Source: Hymenoscyphus infarciens (Eukaryota > Ascomycota > Leotiomycetes > Helotiales > Helotiaceae). From it: DNA of 64,000 nucleotides. A program made the translations under genes and the position numbers. Under the pieces are notes generated by a model. That model worked only from the letters and a program-made list of their open reading frames with translations. It was not told the origin of the DNA and made no database searches. The stretch's first letter is position 1. Every line of letters begins with the position of its first letter. Location: assembly GCA_001414345.1 (NCBI GenBank), contig LLCB01000180.1:54535-118534 (forward strand), given 5' to 3'. Below, piece after piece: positions 49,182 to 60,607 of this stretch.

Positions 49182-49677
49182 TATAATAGTATACTATCCT
49201 AGATTATTATATAATAGTTAGATTATTATATAATAGTACTATTCTAAATTGTCGGCATTTATAAAACTGCTAATACCTCTAAGTAGTGTTAATACTCTTA
49301 ATACCTCTAGAGCTGAGATTACGAATAACCGATACTTATATAAGCGAAGTACCGAAGGTATTAATGTCTAATATTCATATATAGAAGAGATTAAGGTTTA
49401 GATATTATATGTTTAGCTTTCTAAAGGATTAGAGGTTATATATTTAGCTTTTTAGCTCTTATTATTTAGTATTAGCTATATTAGACAAGGCTTAGTTATT
49501 ATTATTATTAGAACTTAGAAGCTTCTAACCTTCTTATATATAGACGTTTATATTTAGTATAGTAGAGAGATAGTTATTATTTTCTTTTATATTAGAGCCT
49601 AGTATCTATATACGTCATTCTACTATATATACTCTTATATGCCTCTACTATAGTTATATATATTTCGTGCTATTATA
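49182..49677 (+). repeat. 3' LTR of element 3
   Basis: 496 bp, the same length as the 5' LTR. It is preceded directly by the purine tract AAAGGAGAGAGGA and followed by the target duplication CTAGT. Confidence 0.88.
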
Positions 49678-49885
49678 CTAGTAGACTCTTAATAGATTCT
49701 TAGATAAGAGTTAAAGCGTATTAATTATAGGTTAAAGCGTATTAATTATTCGAATATTATAGAGCCTCTAAAGATAATCGCTTTTATATCTAAAGCTTAA
49801 GTTTTTTTTAAGAGCTAAGGATCTTTAAGAGTTAAAGTCCTCGCTTAAGAGTTAAAATCGCTTAATAGTAATTAGTAAAGCCTCG

Positions 49886-50035
49886 GTAGAGGCTAAGTAC
49901 GTAGAGGCTAGGTACGTAGAGGCTAGGTACGTAGAGGCTAGGTACGTAGAGGCTAAGTACGTAGAGGCTAGGTACGTAGAGGCTAGGTACGTAGAGGCTA
50001 GGTACGTAGAGGCTAGATACGTAGAGGCTAGAGAT
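49886..50035. repeat. 15-bp minisatellite, ~10 copies
   Basis: Unit GTAGAGGCTAGGTAC repeated about ten times in direct tandem, with only single-base variants (AAGTAC, AGATAC). It is noticeably more GC-rich than the surrounding RIP-like sequence. Confidence 0.92.
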
Positions 50036-50230
50036 TAGGCTAGGTATAGGTATCTCTTATACTTCTTTACTATAATAAGAGTAGTATATAGTATATAGCC
50101 TCTACTAGTACGTATAGAATAACTTTTGCTAAATCGGTCGTATACTTTATTTATATTATAATAGCGTTAATATTAATTCTTTATAAGCGATACCGAGTTA
50201 TATAAGTACCTCTATCTACTAGACGTATAT

Positions 50231-50315
50231 GCCTAGTATAGTACTTCCGCCTAGAGTATAGTACTTCCGCCCGGAGTATAGTTCTTCCGCCTAGAGTATA
50301 GTTCTTCTAGCTAGT
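50231..50315. repeat. 20-bp minisatellite, four copies
   Basis: Units of the form GTATAGTACTTCCGCCTAGA. The last copies have TTCTTC in place of TACTTC. Confidence 0.85.
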
Positions 50316-51259
50316 ATATACTTATACTAGCCTTAAAAGCTTTGACTCTTAAGAGTTATTTAAGAAGTAAGAGCTTTTAATAATTAATTCTCTCTTAAGA
50401 ATTAAGCTCGCTTAATAGTTAAGGATTTTAAGCCTTAAAATCCTTAATTATCGCCTAATAGTTAAGACATCTATTAACTCTCGTATAATAATTACTTATG
50501 CTTAGTTATCGTATAATACTCTTTTAATAGTCTACCTCTACTATCTAAACCCTATAAGGTACTAGATTAATATTATAGCTACGTAACTAGCTTTTACTAC
50601 TATTTAGTACTTATTCTAGGTATATAACAGTATATTATATATAATATTAATAAGAGGGTAAGTAAGAACTGCTAGTTTAGGCTTATACGTGACATAGATA
50701 ATTATTAATCCTAGCTAAATAATTTTATAAGAATTTTATGAAACGTTTCATAAAGTTATACTAATTATATTATATGAAGTAAATTATCTAATAAATATAA
50801 GAAACGAATAATAAATTCAAAGGTATCTTTTATATTATTCATTTAGTAGGCCTACTCACCAAGACATATAGGACTCAATCCAGCTTAAACTTGTAATCGG
50901 TCCATAGCCAAGAACAGAAAAGTTCACAACTAAGACAGGAAGCGTTCACATAGTATTAGACTTTTGAAAGTGCCTAGGACTAACAACTTCATAATTCATG
51001 GTACATTAGTACAGTTGTAAATTAAACATGCGTTAGGAGAGCGAACATTTTATATTACACAGTCTCCAGGTCCAAAGGGGTCTCTGTAGTTGTATATAAC
51101 AAGACCATGTTTCAAACAGCTTGTCAGGTTTTCCTCTACTAAATCAAATCAAACATTTTCCCCTGAATACTACTTTTGATAACCCTAGCTTTCCCCTCGT
51201 TCAAATTCCTAAATTATTTAGTTTCGAAAAGGCCGAATTAGGATGGAGGTCATAATTTT

Positions 51260-52640
51260 AAACTCACCGCAATATTAGGCAATCCCGCTGCGTTCCAAAG
51301 ATACATTTAATAATCTCTCCTCAGATCATCAGAAACTGTTTCGTCGATTCCAAATGTGTTTGTGACTAAAACCGTAGACTCGCCAGCTTCACAATTATTT
51401 CGTCTAATGAATATTCAGAGACCAGACATCAAAGCTCCAGGTGGTTTGGGTAGGGCGTCGTTGTAAAGTTCGTTCCAGCTGCTATCTTCAGAATGCTTAA
51501 GAGGCTTTTTCCAAAGTACACGTAGTAAGCTGGATAGACCCTTCAATGTTTTCTTACAAGACGGTTAGGAGCCAATGTTAACGAATATAGTCCTGAAAGG
51601 GGTGATAGACGCCATGATACAAGCGACGCATCCTTCCGTGTATTGCCAGAAAAGCGACCATGTATTGTCTATTATTCCATCTCTCTTCATACCCGCAACT
51701 CGAATCAGCGCAAGTATAGCCATTACAAATGATAAACAGAGAAAGAGACAAAGTGAAACTTTCTGCTTAGTTTTCATTCTACTCTTTCGAAGGAGGAGAA
51801 TTAGGATGCTCACAACTATAATCGTCATGTTAGCTCAACTCAAACATGGAATATGGATGGTAACCGTACTCATTATATCGCTAGCAATATCAAGGACAGA
51901 TATGAGAACAGTAAGCCCAACGGTCTTTTTATAGATGAACTCTAGGTAACATTTAGCTATTAAAGTCGTAAGCCGTTTTAGACCCGATGTGTTTTTACTC
52001 CGAAATAGAGAGAGAACTTCTTACCTCCTTCAGCCCCAAAATAAGGGCATAGAACGAAAGCTTCCAACACCAAGAATCCCCATACAACAAATGTATAGAC
52101 GACAACAAACCAGTAATATCTATCAAGGTGTTTTAAAATTCCCTTAATAAGGCCCCAAAATAGTGTCAAGAATAACCCTTTAACTACAAAGGTACAGGTC
52201 CAGATCGTACAGAGAAAGGCATCGAGGAAGGATATAGATTTAAGCAATTGATCAACATCAGTGATAGGTACGATGATTCCAGGGTCCATGACGATTACTT
52301 CCTGGAGCATTATGATGGAGATGTTTTTAAAAAATATCACAGTCGCAGCGGTAAGGCATATCAAGCCAAACCACACAAATGCATCGTCAAGCTACAGTCG
52401 ACGAAACAAAACAAGCCTTCTTAAGGTTCGCAAGATAACTATAATTAATGCTATACCAAACAGCACACCTATCACTATCTACCACTAGATCAGTAACGAC
52501 TCGTCCACACATAAGGGGAGAGGCTTTACTTCTAGATTCAATCGTAGAATACGACCAGAATGATTAATCCGCTTTCGATTCACTAGAGTATCAAATCCAA
52601 TATTGATGTGGGACAGTAACTAGGACAACATCTTATCTTC
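51260..52640 (-). pseudogene. PTH11-like integral membrane receptor (rhodopsin domain), inactivated
   Basis: On the minus strand the order of pieces is that of fungal PTH11-type seven-helix proteins. TM1 (GVLFGIALIIVILRT, ~52450) is followed by LDDAFVWFGLICLTAA (the conserved L-D-D-A/W motif, ~52350-52390) and further helices to 51978. Then come KKTVGLTVLISVLDIASDIMS (~51850-51920), ILILLLRKSRMKTKQK (~51780), a last helix region to 51565, and a tail with ALPKPPGALMSGL (~51450). Stops interrupt the frame, several at sites expected to be Gln or Trp. Family members act as plasma-membrane receptors in surface or host sensing. No CFEM domain is attached in what remains. Confidence 0.8.
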
Positions 52641-53100
52641 AAAACGAGAATTAGACCCCTTGAAATTCCAATGTCAATAGTCGTCCTTCACGAGCGATGT
52701 CGTCGTAAGACTTGAAAGCTCCAACAAGGAAGGGTAACAAAGGTTATCCAAAAGGTATTTTGGGGGGAATCCTCGAGGTCTGTTTTTACAGCGCAGCAGA
52801 GGATGCGGGAGGGTTGCAGCCAACTTTCTATAGTGGCTTCCCATCATGCATGCTCAGAATGACATACGTTATTAGTGTCTAGCACTCACTAATCGGTGCA
52901 TGATTACCACTTTAGAGATACCTCAGCTTATCTGTAGTAAACATCCTTATAAATATACTATTTTCTTTAGTATAAGGTACGGATTTTACGGTGTGTTTAG
53001 CGAGTTATCATATATTATGTTTTGCCACAAGACAAAGACAAGATATACTCAGATTCTTTACAGTCAAATTCATTAAACCATTCCTATTACCACCATCGAA
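52641..53100. other. spacer between two divergent pseudogenes
   Basis: The interval separates the PTH11-like remnant (minus) and the P450 remnant (plus). It would have contained their promoters. Nothing else was seen. Confidence 0.4.
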
Positions 53101-55134
53101 CATGACAACGTCGAAGTTTTTTACGTCTCTTAGCGTGGGAGACTTAAAGATCGACTATTTTAAAGGCCTTTTTATTCTAGCTCTACTTATATTCTTTTTT
53201 ACTTATACTATTACCCGAGTAATGTAAGAGATTAAAGTTCAAGAATATACTTCCTTAGATCTAAAGGTTCCCCTAACAATTCCTTATATTTTGCCTTTTC
53301 TAGGAAGCTTTCTCAGTCTAGCTCTCAATCCTAAAAGGTTTTTCCACGAGTTAACGTAAGTAGATGTTTTCTTCAAACTCCATAGAATCTTCAAAGTCCT
53401 TATTCTAAACGAAATTTTCAGTTAGGCACTCAAAACTCCAAATCCTTTTAGCTTCCAGTTGTTTACATCCAAGTTCTTCGTACTCCAGGGCGCTTATAAC
53501 ATAGCTACATTTTAGAAGATAGATTCAAAGATGATTAGAATGACAGCACAAATATTCTACCTCAAGTATCTGTTTAGCATACCTGATGTTACCTTGAAAA
53601 TATATATAGCTAATGATTCTAGATTTCAATACAAGCCCGCCCCCGAAAGTCAAGTCCGCTTTGAGGATCGAGTTAACTACCACACTCACGTCTCTTTACT
53701 TACTTTCACAAGTAACAAGCACTTCTCCAGGTTTTATCGTCGATAGTACAAAAGCTTTTCTACGCGCCTCCAAAATCTTCATATTACAGACAACTAGATT
53801 AAGTACCTAGACCTACTAAGCTTCTTTGAACGAGATTTTACTTTAGCAGTTATCAAAGCAACATACAGACCCATTCTCGAACAACAAAATACAAATTTGA
53901 CAGAAGATCTTACTCGTTACGCACGATATAGTCCTTTACTGTCTAAAGGCCTACCTCAATTTCTGGCTCCAAAGGTATACGCGATTCGCGACAAACTTTT
54001 CACCAATGTCAAAAACTGGCACAATTTTACAAGAGAACACTTCCACCTAACCAGTGTCGAGAATGATGGTAATACAGATCTATTTTAGGGTTCGGAATTT
54101 ATACGCTTAAGACAAAAAATGTTTAAAGGATTTAGTAGCTTTGATAAAAATGCTACAGCAGCTTCAGACTTGGGATTTATCTGGGCGTGAGTACTTTATT
54201 TTCATCCCCACTCACCATCGAATCAAGCTTGAGCCATATTGCTAATTCAGAGACAGACTCACGTATAATATTATTCTTACAATAATGTGGGTCATTCTGC
54301 ATATTCACAAAAGTCCAACATTACGATCGAGTATAAGAGCCGAGTTCGAAGACGCAGGCCTGTAGAAGCACATCCGAGAAGACGAAGTCAAAACGCTCAT
54401 CACTCTACCCCGACTCCAGGGTGTTTACGCAGAATGTCTTCGTCTTTATAACCAGGGTTTTATCCTGCGCCAGATAACTTAGGAAATCCAAGTAAACGGA
54501 TAGAAATTTCCTAAAAATAGCACCATCATCGTCTCGACAGATGTAGCCCAGTTGGACAAAAAAGCCTGGAATTCCGGTTTGAACAATAAGTACCCTGTCG
54601 AACAGTTCTAGGCAGAGCGGTTTTTATTATTCCCAAATGACCCAGACTCTAGGCCAATAAACAAAAGCTCGATTATCCCAGCCGGTCGTAATAGGGAAGA
54701 CCCAGACGAGGCCTTAAAACGTGACGGTAACCCTTCACGTCCTATCTTCTGTGAGAGCAGAACGACGGGATATTAGATTCCATACGGCAGGGGGTCTCAA
54801 ATTTATCCCAGAAGGCATTTTGCTAAGCGTTCGATTATAGCAGCTACGGTTATGTTAACCTCAACTATAGACATCGATATCTTAGCAACTAAGAAGGAGA
54901 TGAAGTTAGATGGTGTAGGATACAGCTTAGCTGTGCAGCGTCCTGTTGAGAAGATCCCATACAGAATCAGGCAATAGAAGAGGGGTATAGACTAAGCTTA
55001 CTTTCAGCCTATTTACAAAAGATACCTCTATACAGATCCTTCAGTCATTATTTCTATAATACCTCAATACTGTGCGCTGTCCCGCTTCTTAACTTCGAAA
55101 CTTGCGAATTACGTGCATGAGTGGAGCTGCCCAA
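53101..55134 (+). pseudogene. cytochrome P450 (CYP7/8-like), inactivated
   Basis: Starts with an N-terminal membrane anchor (GLFILALLIFFFTYTI) and a hinge reading VPLTIPYILPFLGSF...NPKRFF. A middle section reads SPLLSKGLPQFLAPK, comparable with LAKGLPKWMISA in the intact P450 at 61.6-63.4 kb. A spliced I-helix segment follows (WADRLTYNIILTIMW), then YAECLRLY (K-helix ExxR position: E-C-L-R) and FLLFPNDP. The haem loop reads PYGRGSQIYPRRHFAKR. The family consensus has a Cys where this copy has Tyr, so the haem ligand is lost. Several stops stand where Trp is expected (QF-stop-AERF, NG-stop-KFP), that is TGG to TAG, consistent with RIP. It is not functional. Confidence 0.88.
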
Positions 55135-56655
55135 ATGTGCGATAGAGGACACCTTACATGCATACGATACACTACCGTGAATCGACCTCAGTGAATTGGC
55201 TTTCCCCTCTTGGCACAGTCTAGATCTTTTCCTTCAGCCTGGGTGAACTCCGTGACTTTTACTTATAAGTATATAATAAGCAAAGTTAGTTGTAAATGAC
55301 TTGTTTATTAAATAAAAGAGGGATAATTACTATTGAAAGGAAAGTATAAGGTTTAAGATAATTGTATTACTTGAAGAGTATTCTAGAGAGAATTAATTTC
55401 TACTTATATATATAAGAGAGTTTAAGAAGACTTGTATTATATAATATATATATAGATATTTAATACTCTTACTTGATTTAAACACTCCTAGATTATAATA
55501 CTAATATACTTTAATAAACCTTTAGCTAAAAATGTTTAAAAGTTAGAGAAGAATATATAAGTAAGAAGACTAATTAAAGTTCTTCTAGAAGCTAGTTTAA
55601 GCTACTTATATATATAAGAGGGTTTAGAAAGACCTATGTTACGTAATATATACGGATGTTTAATAATTACTACTAGAACACGGTCTATGATTCTTTTTAG
55701 TATTTTATTTACTAAATATTTATTAATTTATCAATAAAGGTTTACTTCGCCTATCCTAGCCTGACCTCCAGGCTAGGCTAGGATGAGAAACCGACTGATT
55801 CGACCTTAACCCGTGCCCCCCTTTTTTCTTATATTGATCGAGTCGTTTTGGTGAGGAAACTAGGCTCCACCGGGAAAAGAGAGGCACGCGTCAAGGTAAA
55901 TTTACTACGGTAAACCATCACTGGCATGGAATTGTCTCTCATTAAGCAGATACCTTGGAAACCCCACCAAAACCTGGTTTTTGGCTTGAATTCCCTTGTT
56001 TTTAAGGACATTTTTCGATTGGATTTCGACCCTGGTCTTTCATTTCGCTACAGCTGTTCAGTCAGGATGATGTGTAAAGTACGAAGTATGCACGCATGTT
56101 TCATCAAACATGCTGTACAACATCGGAAAGAGCGGTACTACAGTGATTGATTGTGAAGGTGATATCCTCGGAAAGTAATTGGTCGAGATTTATGCAAAGA
56201 ACTGCAATTGCCCACCATCTACCTTATCTGCCAAGTCACCTTTTCACCGAAGATCTGAATCAGGAAGAGTACGAGGAAGGATCTCAAGAGGCTGAGGCTG
56301 TCCTTGAGGACTGTAGTTGCCCACCATCTGCTAACTCGCCTATGCACCGAATATCCAAATCAGAAAAACACCTTAAGAGGCCGAGGCCTCAGGCTAATCA
56401 TTTTTAGAGTACCGACTGTCGAACTTTCCCAGACACCTTAATTAATAGGCTCAAAATGATTTACATAAAATGCTCTAAGAAGTTGAGGGCTGAGTAGGCA
56501 GATACGAACCCGTTGTACTTAATGACACTTTTGAGGTTTATCGCAAAGCAAGTTAGGCTCGGGAGAACTTTCAAAATATATTAAATACATGTTGGCGGAG
56601 AAAACAGATCAACCTCTAAGAACTTTCCCCGTGCAACCCTTTCTCGCGAACATGC
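55135..56655. other. intergenic; AT-rich 55260-55740 with a diverged direct repeat
   Basis: Bases 55260-55740 are RIP-like. Stretches near 55400-55470 and 55598-55670 (CTTATATATATAAGAGRGTTTA) repeat each other directly. The rest to the P450 stop codon has normal composition and only short frames. Confidence 0.45.
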
Positions 56656-58411
56656 TCACTGCCGCAAGAAGACTCGACACGGCAAATTATCAGCCGGGTG
56701 AGCTCCACCTGACTCGAATTGATATGCTCTTTCTCCATCAACTGTTACCATACTCTTGCGAGGATACAGCTTGTCAAATTCTTCATATGCATCCTTGATA
56801 TCGAACTCCCTCGCGGTAAGTGCCAAAATCACTTTAAGCTCACTCATGACCAGTGTCTGGCCTATGCAATTCCTTGGTCCAAATTCAAATGGCCTCCAAG
56901 CAAACTTCATGGGATACATCGGATCACCCGGTTCCGTCATCCAACGTTCTGGTATAAACTCGTCCGGCTTGGGCCAATATTTAGGATTTCTTTGAATCCC
57001 TTGGTGAATAATCCACACCATTGCATTTCCAGTTGGATATCTGTTGCCTTCATCGTCTGTGATATCGACGCCATCGACACCTTGTCGGGCACCGGAAGCA
57101 GGTGGAAACAGTCTCATAGCTTCTTTGATTACCGAAGTTGTATAAACAAGTTCATTGAGGGTTTGCGGGTTGTCTGAAATAACATTGGCCGCAGCAGTCG
57201 CGTCCTTTCCAAGAACAAGGTCGTGCTCCTCGCGGAGTTTTCTGAGGGTTTCGGGGTTCTTGTTCAAGAGATAGAATGCGTGGCAAAGACTGCTACTTGT
57301 TGTATCGTGACCAGCAAATAAGAAGGTCCGTATCTGGTAAGTAGCATATGACTTGAAGGTCTCATCAAGTGAGGCGGGAAGCTTCTCCGTACCTCCAGTT
57401 TGCTTCAGATAGCCGTCTAGAACCAGGCCGATGACGGATTTGCTATCACCTCTGTCTTTAGAGTTCAGATTGGCCTTGTAGGTTTTGTATCTCAATTCTA
57501 ATTCTTTGCCCACATAACTATTCATTCGCGTAGAATTTCGCCACTGTGCGAACAAACGGGGTGGGTAATATCGAACGAAAGGGTTGATTGTAGCGTCCCC
57601 AAGGTGCCACCGAAGTTGATCCAAAAGCGCGACTGCCAGTGGGTTTTTGGTCTTCTTAGAGTTTAAATTGCACTCGCTATATAAAATTAGTGATAAAATT
57701 CTTAATAAGCCTGACGATACATACAGAACAAGAGCCCCTATCATATCCATAGTGAACCACAATGTCTCCTCATCTAGTCGAAACATTTTCCCCTCGTGCG
57801 CATGCTGAAACAATAAATTCCTATATGCCAGGGCTTCTTGTACAATTGTCGGAACGAGTTTGACGATGTGCGCTTGGCTAAAACCCGGGTTGAAAATCCC
57901 ACGCCAGGATTTCCATTCATCTTCCTCCATCGTGAAGAGATTGGGTCCCCCGGCGATTGGCTTAAACCAACGAACCAAGGAGTTGGGTTTCTTAGGAGCT
58001 ATCGCGGTCTTTTGAGCAGCATCAACTGCCGCATTGAGTGATGTGCACACTAGAAGGGGCCCGAAGAATGGCCACATATCAAGATAGTAAACCCCATTCG
58101 AGAACTGGTCCTTGGCGATTTGTCCGAACGAATATGCGGGATGTGCGTCGGGGGGAAGTTTATCGATGTAAGCTTTCATCATGAGCAAATGTCCAAATAT
58201 GGGATTATGCTTTGGCATAGGCTAGCTTTCATCAGTAAGAAGCTCGAATATATTGAAGGAGAACACATACCAATCCCTGCTTTCGTAATTCACCGAATAC
58301 TCGACGAGCCTTCCAGGATTTTACCACTACATTGACGATCCATACTGTAACCAAAGTCCAAAGGACAGGAGAAATGATTCTTGATGATAGGGCGAATTGG
58401 AAGCTCATCAT
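56656..58411 (-). CDS. cytochrome P450, CYP59 (StcS)-like
   Basis: Three exons on the minus strand: 58411-58271, 58221-57725 and 57676-56656, giving 552 aa. The second intron is 48 nt, a multiple of three without stops, so an unspliced frame runs through it. The family pattern argues that it is removed (DMIGALVL joined to ECNLNS). An N-terminal membrane anchor lies at ~residues 13-30. It is followed by the Pro-rich hinge GLPMPKHNPIFGH, I-helix AGHDTTSS (~334-341), KEAMR (ExxR, ~398-401), ERWM, and the haem loop FEFGPRNCIGQTL with ligand Cys at ~483. All P450 hallmarks are intact. The overall pattern resembles CYP59 monooxygenases, some of which act in polyketide pathways, but the substrate is unknown and no polyketide synthase is in the window. 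Confidence 0.9.
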
Positions 58412-59100
58412 TACCTGATCGTCCGTAAACGTTCGTTGACTGGAAACACCGTTTGTCTTCCTGTTGGAGAGGTTGACCTGTTGGAGAGGTTGACCTGTTG
58501 GTCTGTTGGTGATATTGTTTTTGAGCCGATATTTAGCCGTCATTCGCTGGCTAAATATAATGTGACTGACACCACCAGGGGCTGCAGGAATTCGTGACTG
58601 TATTCTCGAAGTACTTGCACTTCTATAATTGTCCTAACTCCTTTAGAACAATAAATATATTAAAATCTTAATTATTTAAGCCTTTTCGAGTCTTGGATAA
58701 ATAATAGAAGGAGTAGTAGAGAGTTAGTTAACTATTCGCTAGTCACGAATTCCTGCATCCCCTGGTGACACCACTTGCATATGCAGCCCGCCGCATTATG
58801 ACAGACGAAACAATACTTTCCTGTATGTTTACCGTGTAAGATACCACCCGCCATGGCGCAGTACATTGTACTACTTGAAGATGGAACCAACATACCTCCG
58901 CACCTCCATACCGAACCGAGATATTATTGTATCATTTATGCGGGTGTGTGGCACAAAGATTACGAAGTCCAACAGCTGAAGGCTCAGGGCTCAGAACCAA
59001 GTTTCTGGCAGTTTTTTTAGAGGAGCTATTTTCCCCTTTCTCAGGTACATCGACCAAACCCCACCGCTTTTTCCTTTGCAACTCAGATTCATCCTCCGTA
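58412..59100. promoter_or_regulatory. divergent promoter region carrying a MITE
   Basis: 689 bp between the start codons of the CYP59-like gene (minus) and the CFEM gene (plus). It holds a 191-bp MITE (58575-58765), leaving ~160 bp on the P450 side and ~335 bp on the CFEM side. A duplicated GTTGGAGAGGTTGACCT motif occurs at ~58460-58500. No known factor site can be assigned. Confidence 0.55.
58575..58765. mobile_element. hAT-type MITE, 191 bp
   Basis: The terminal inverted repeats are ~25 bp, CCAGGGGCTGCAGGAATTCG on the left and CCAGGGGATGCAGGAATTCG on the complement of the right. The 8-bp target duplication TGACACCA lies at 58567-58574 and 58766-58773. The interior is AT-rich without a frame. 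Its ends differ from those of the 763-bp hAT-like pair, so it belongs to another family of the same superfamily. Confidence 0.9.
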
Positions 59101-59822
59101 ATGAAGGCAACTATCATATTAAGTTTGGCGATCTTCAATGCTTTAGCACTATGCCAACAAGTACCCCCGTGTGCAGTAGGAGACTTCATCAATTCAGATT
59201 CTCGGCTTTTTTGCTGACAGTAGACTTCAGCAATCTTGTGTTCTAAACGCGAGCCTTCCCAAAGAATGTAGTGCTTCAGATTTCAGTTGCATATGTAAAG
59301 CCTCATCATATCTTAGTGGTGTTAGCTGCTGTGCATTTGGTAGCTGTCAGGGAGCAGACTGGGAAGGTAAGTTGGGTAGATTATTTTTTGAAAAAGCTTC
59401 CTAACTATTAACATTCTGTAGGCTTCCTTCAATTTGCAGCTACTTTATGTTCGAAGTAAGCTCGTTCTTTTCCTTTTTATCCTCACTCGATGAACACTTG
59501 GCTAACATTGTATCAGTGCCGGAGTTCCAGTCAACACGGCAACGACACCTTCGTGCCCTGGCGCAACTGGTTCGACCGCCGCGTCACCAACGGGAGTTAC
59601 AACTCAAGTCACCTCCACGGGCTCGGCTGGTAAGATTACAAGTTTTGATTGTGCGGCCAAGATTATTTCTAACTGAATAATCCAGCCCCAAGTCCTACGG
59701 TTGCGGCAACCAAGTCTTCGGCTGATTCAATAAGGAGGAATTACATTAGCTTGACTTCCCTTGTGGGAAGCGTTGCTGCATACGCAATTCCAATGCTGGT
59801 CTTTGCGAGTAGATCGAAATGA
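59101..59822 (+). CDS. CFEM-domain, GPI-anchored-type secreted protein
   Basis: Five exons: 59101-59175, 59231-59366, 59422-59455, 59517-59629 and 59686-59822, giving 164 aa. None is long enough to stand out as an ORF. A signal peptide begins the protein (MKATIILSLAIFNALALC). The joins give a complete CFEM domain with the eight-cysteine spacing: PPCAQQSC, LPKEC, SASDFSCIC (conserved Asp), GVSCC, FGSC and a last Cys in FAATLC. A Ser/Thr/Pro/Gly-rich linker follows. The C-terminal hydrophobic segment (SLTSLVGSVAAYAIPMLVFA) and short basic tail resemble a GPI attachment signal. CFEM proteins bind haem or act at the cell surface, and some are effectors. The first intron (55 nt) was fixed by requiring CAQQSC. 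Confidence 0.88.
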
Positions 59823-60607
59823 ATGAAACCTAGTTGTTGCAATGGTTTTCGCGGGAAAATATGGGTTATTTTGATCATGGGGCCTTTCCGAGGCAGAAAA
59901 CACACTTGCTATCGTTTTTGTCACAATGTAAACATAATTTTCGGCGAAGCGATAGATGCTGTGTACTGTAGAAGTTATCAATACCAGCCCTTCTATTTTT
60001 CAGGCACCGAACAGTGAGGAGGCCAACCTTCCGCAGCCTGCATCAGAACATGACATACCTTTATTTAGACCATTATCCCCTGGACGAATATGCACTCCTT
60101 TCTACGTGTACGGAAATGACTCCTTCCGGGATATTGATTTGCATGCGCCTTGAATGGTTCACACCATCGATAGATAGGAGCTGGAAGCGGTTTGGCAGTA
60201 CCCCTGGACCCTCCCACACCCCAGCCGCTTTGCCACACTCGATTTTACGAGGTGTGTCGTGCAGCAGTGCCAACTGCAGGAAGACTGATAATCATCCTTG
60301 GACCTTGAAATTCGATATGTTGTCGTACAAGAAGGATGAAAGATAAAACATTTGTTCTGCTTATAGTTATAGCAGCCATGTTGTGATGCCACATCGTTTG
60401 ATTTCTTACGTTATTATTCACGGATCTCATCTTCCAAAAAACCCGCAAGTGGCTTTGCTCTTTCTGGAGTAGATTTTTTGGAGCGCTTTCCATTCAATTG
60501 TCCGCGCTTTGTCATAGCTTCACACTTAACTTGGTAACTATTATCATACCAATGGTATCGAGTTCAAGACCACTAAGAGAGACATAGTCACCTCAACAAC
60601 CTTCATT

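Larger units (their letters stand above)
43289..49677 (+). mobile_element. full-length RIP-degraded LTR retrotransposon (element 3)
   Basis: Two LTRs of exactly 496 bp (43289-43784 and 49182-49677) differ almost only by C/T and G/A changes. The element is flanked by the target duplication CTAGT (43284-43288 and 49678-49682). A polypurine tract AAAGGAGAGAGGA touches the 3' LTR, giving plus orientation. The ends TATAATAG...CTATTATA fit RIP-altered TG...CA. Around 45120-45400 a gag-like stretch reads KETFTNFKRLLFKYGHT followed by stops at likely Gln codons. No reverse transcriptase or integrase could be recognised. A hAT-like element has inserted at 46583-47346, and without it the element is ~5.6 kb. 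Confidence 0.9.
49683..51259. other. AT-rich spacer with minisatellites
   Basis: RIP-like DNA to about 50830, with two minisatellites listed separately, then composition rises towards the PTH11-like remnant. No gene. Confidence 0.5.

Noticed and set aside
49886..50035. Regular array considered as CRISPR
   Set aside because: Repeats are directly adjacent without spacers, in a fungal genome; it is a minisatellite.
57677..57724. Reading the CYP59-like gene without its second intron
   Set aside because: The 48-nt segment is open but has GTATGT/TATAG ends and encodes residues that interrupt a conserved P450 region; spliced form preferred.
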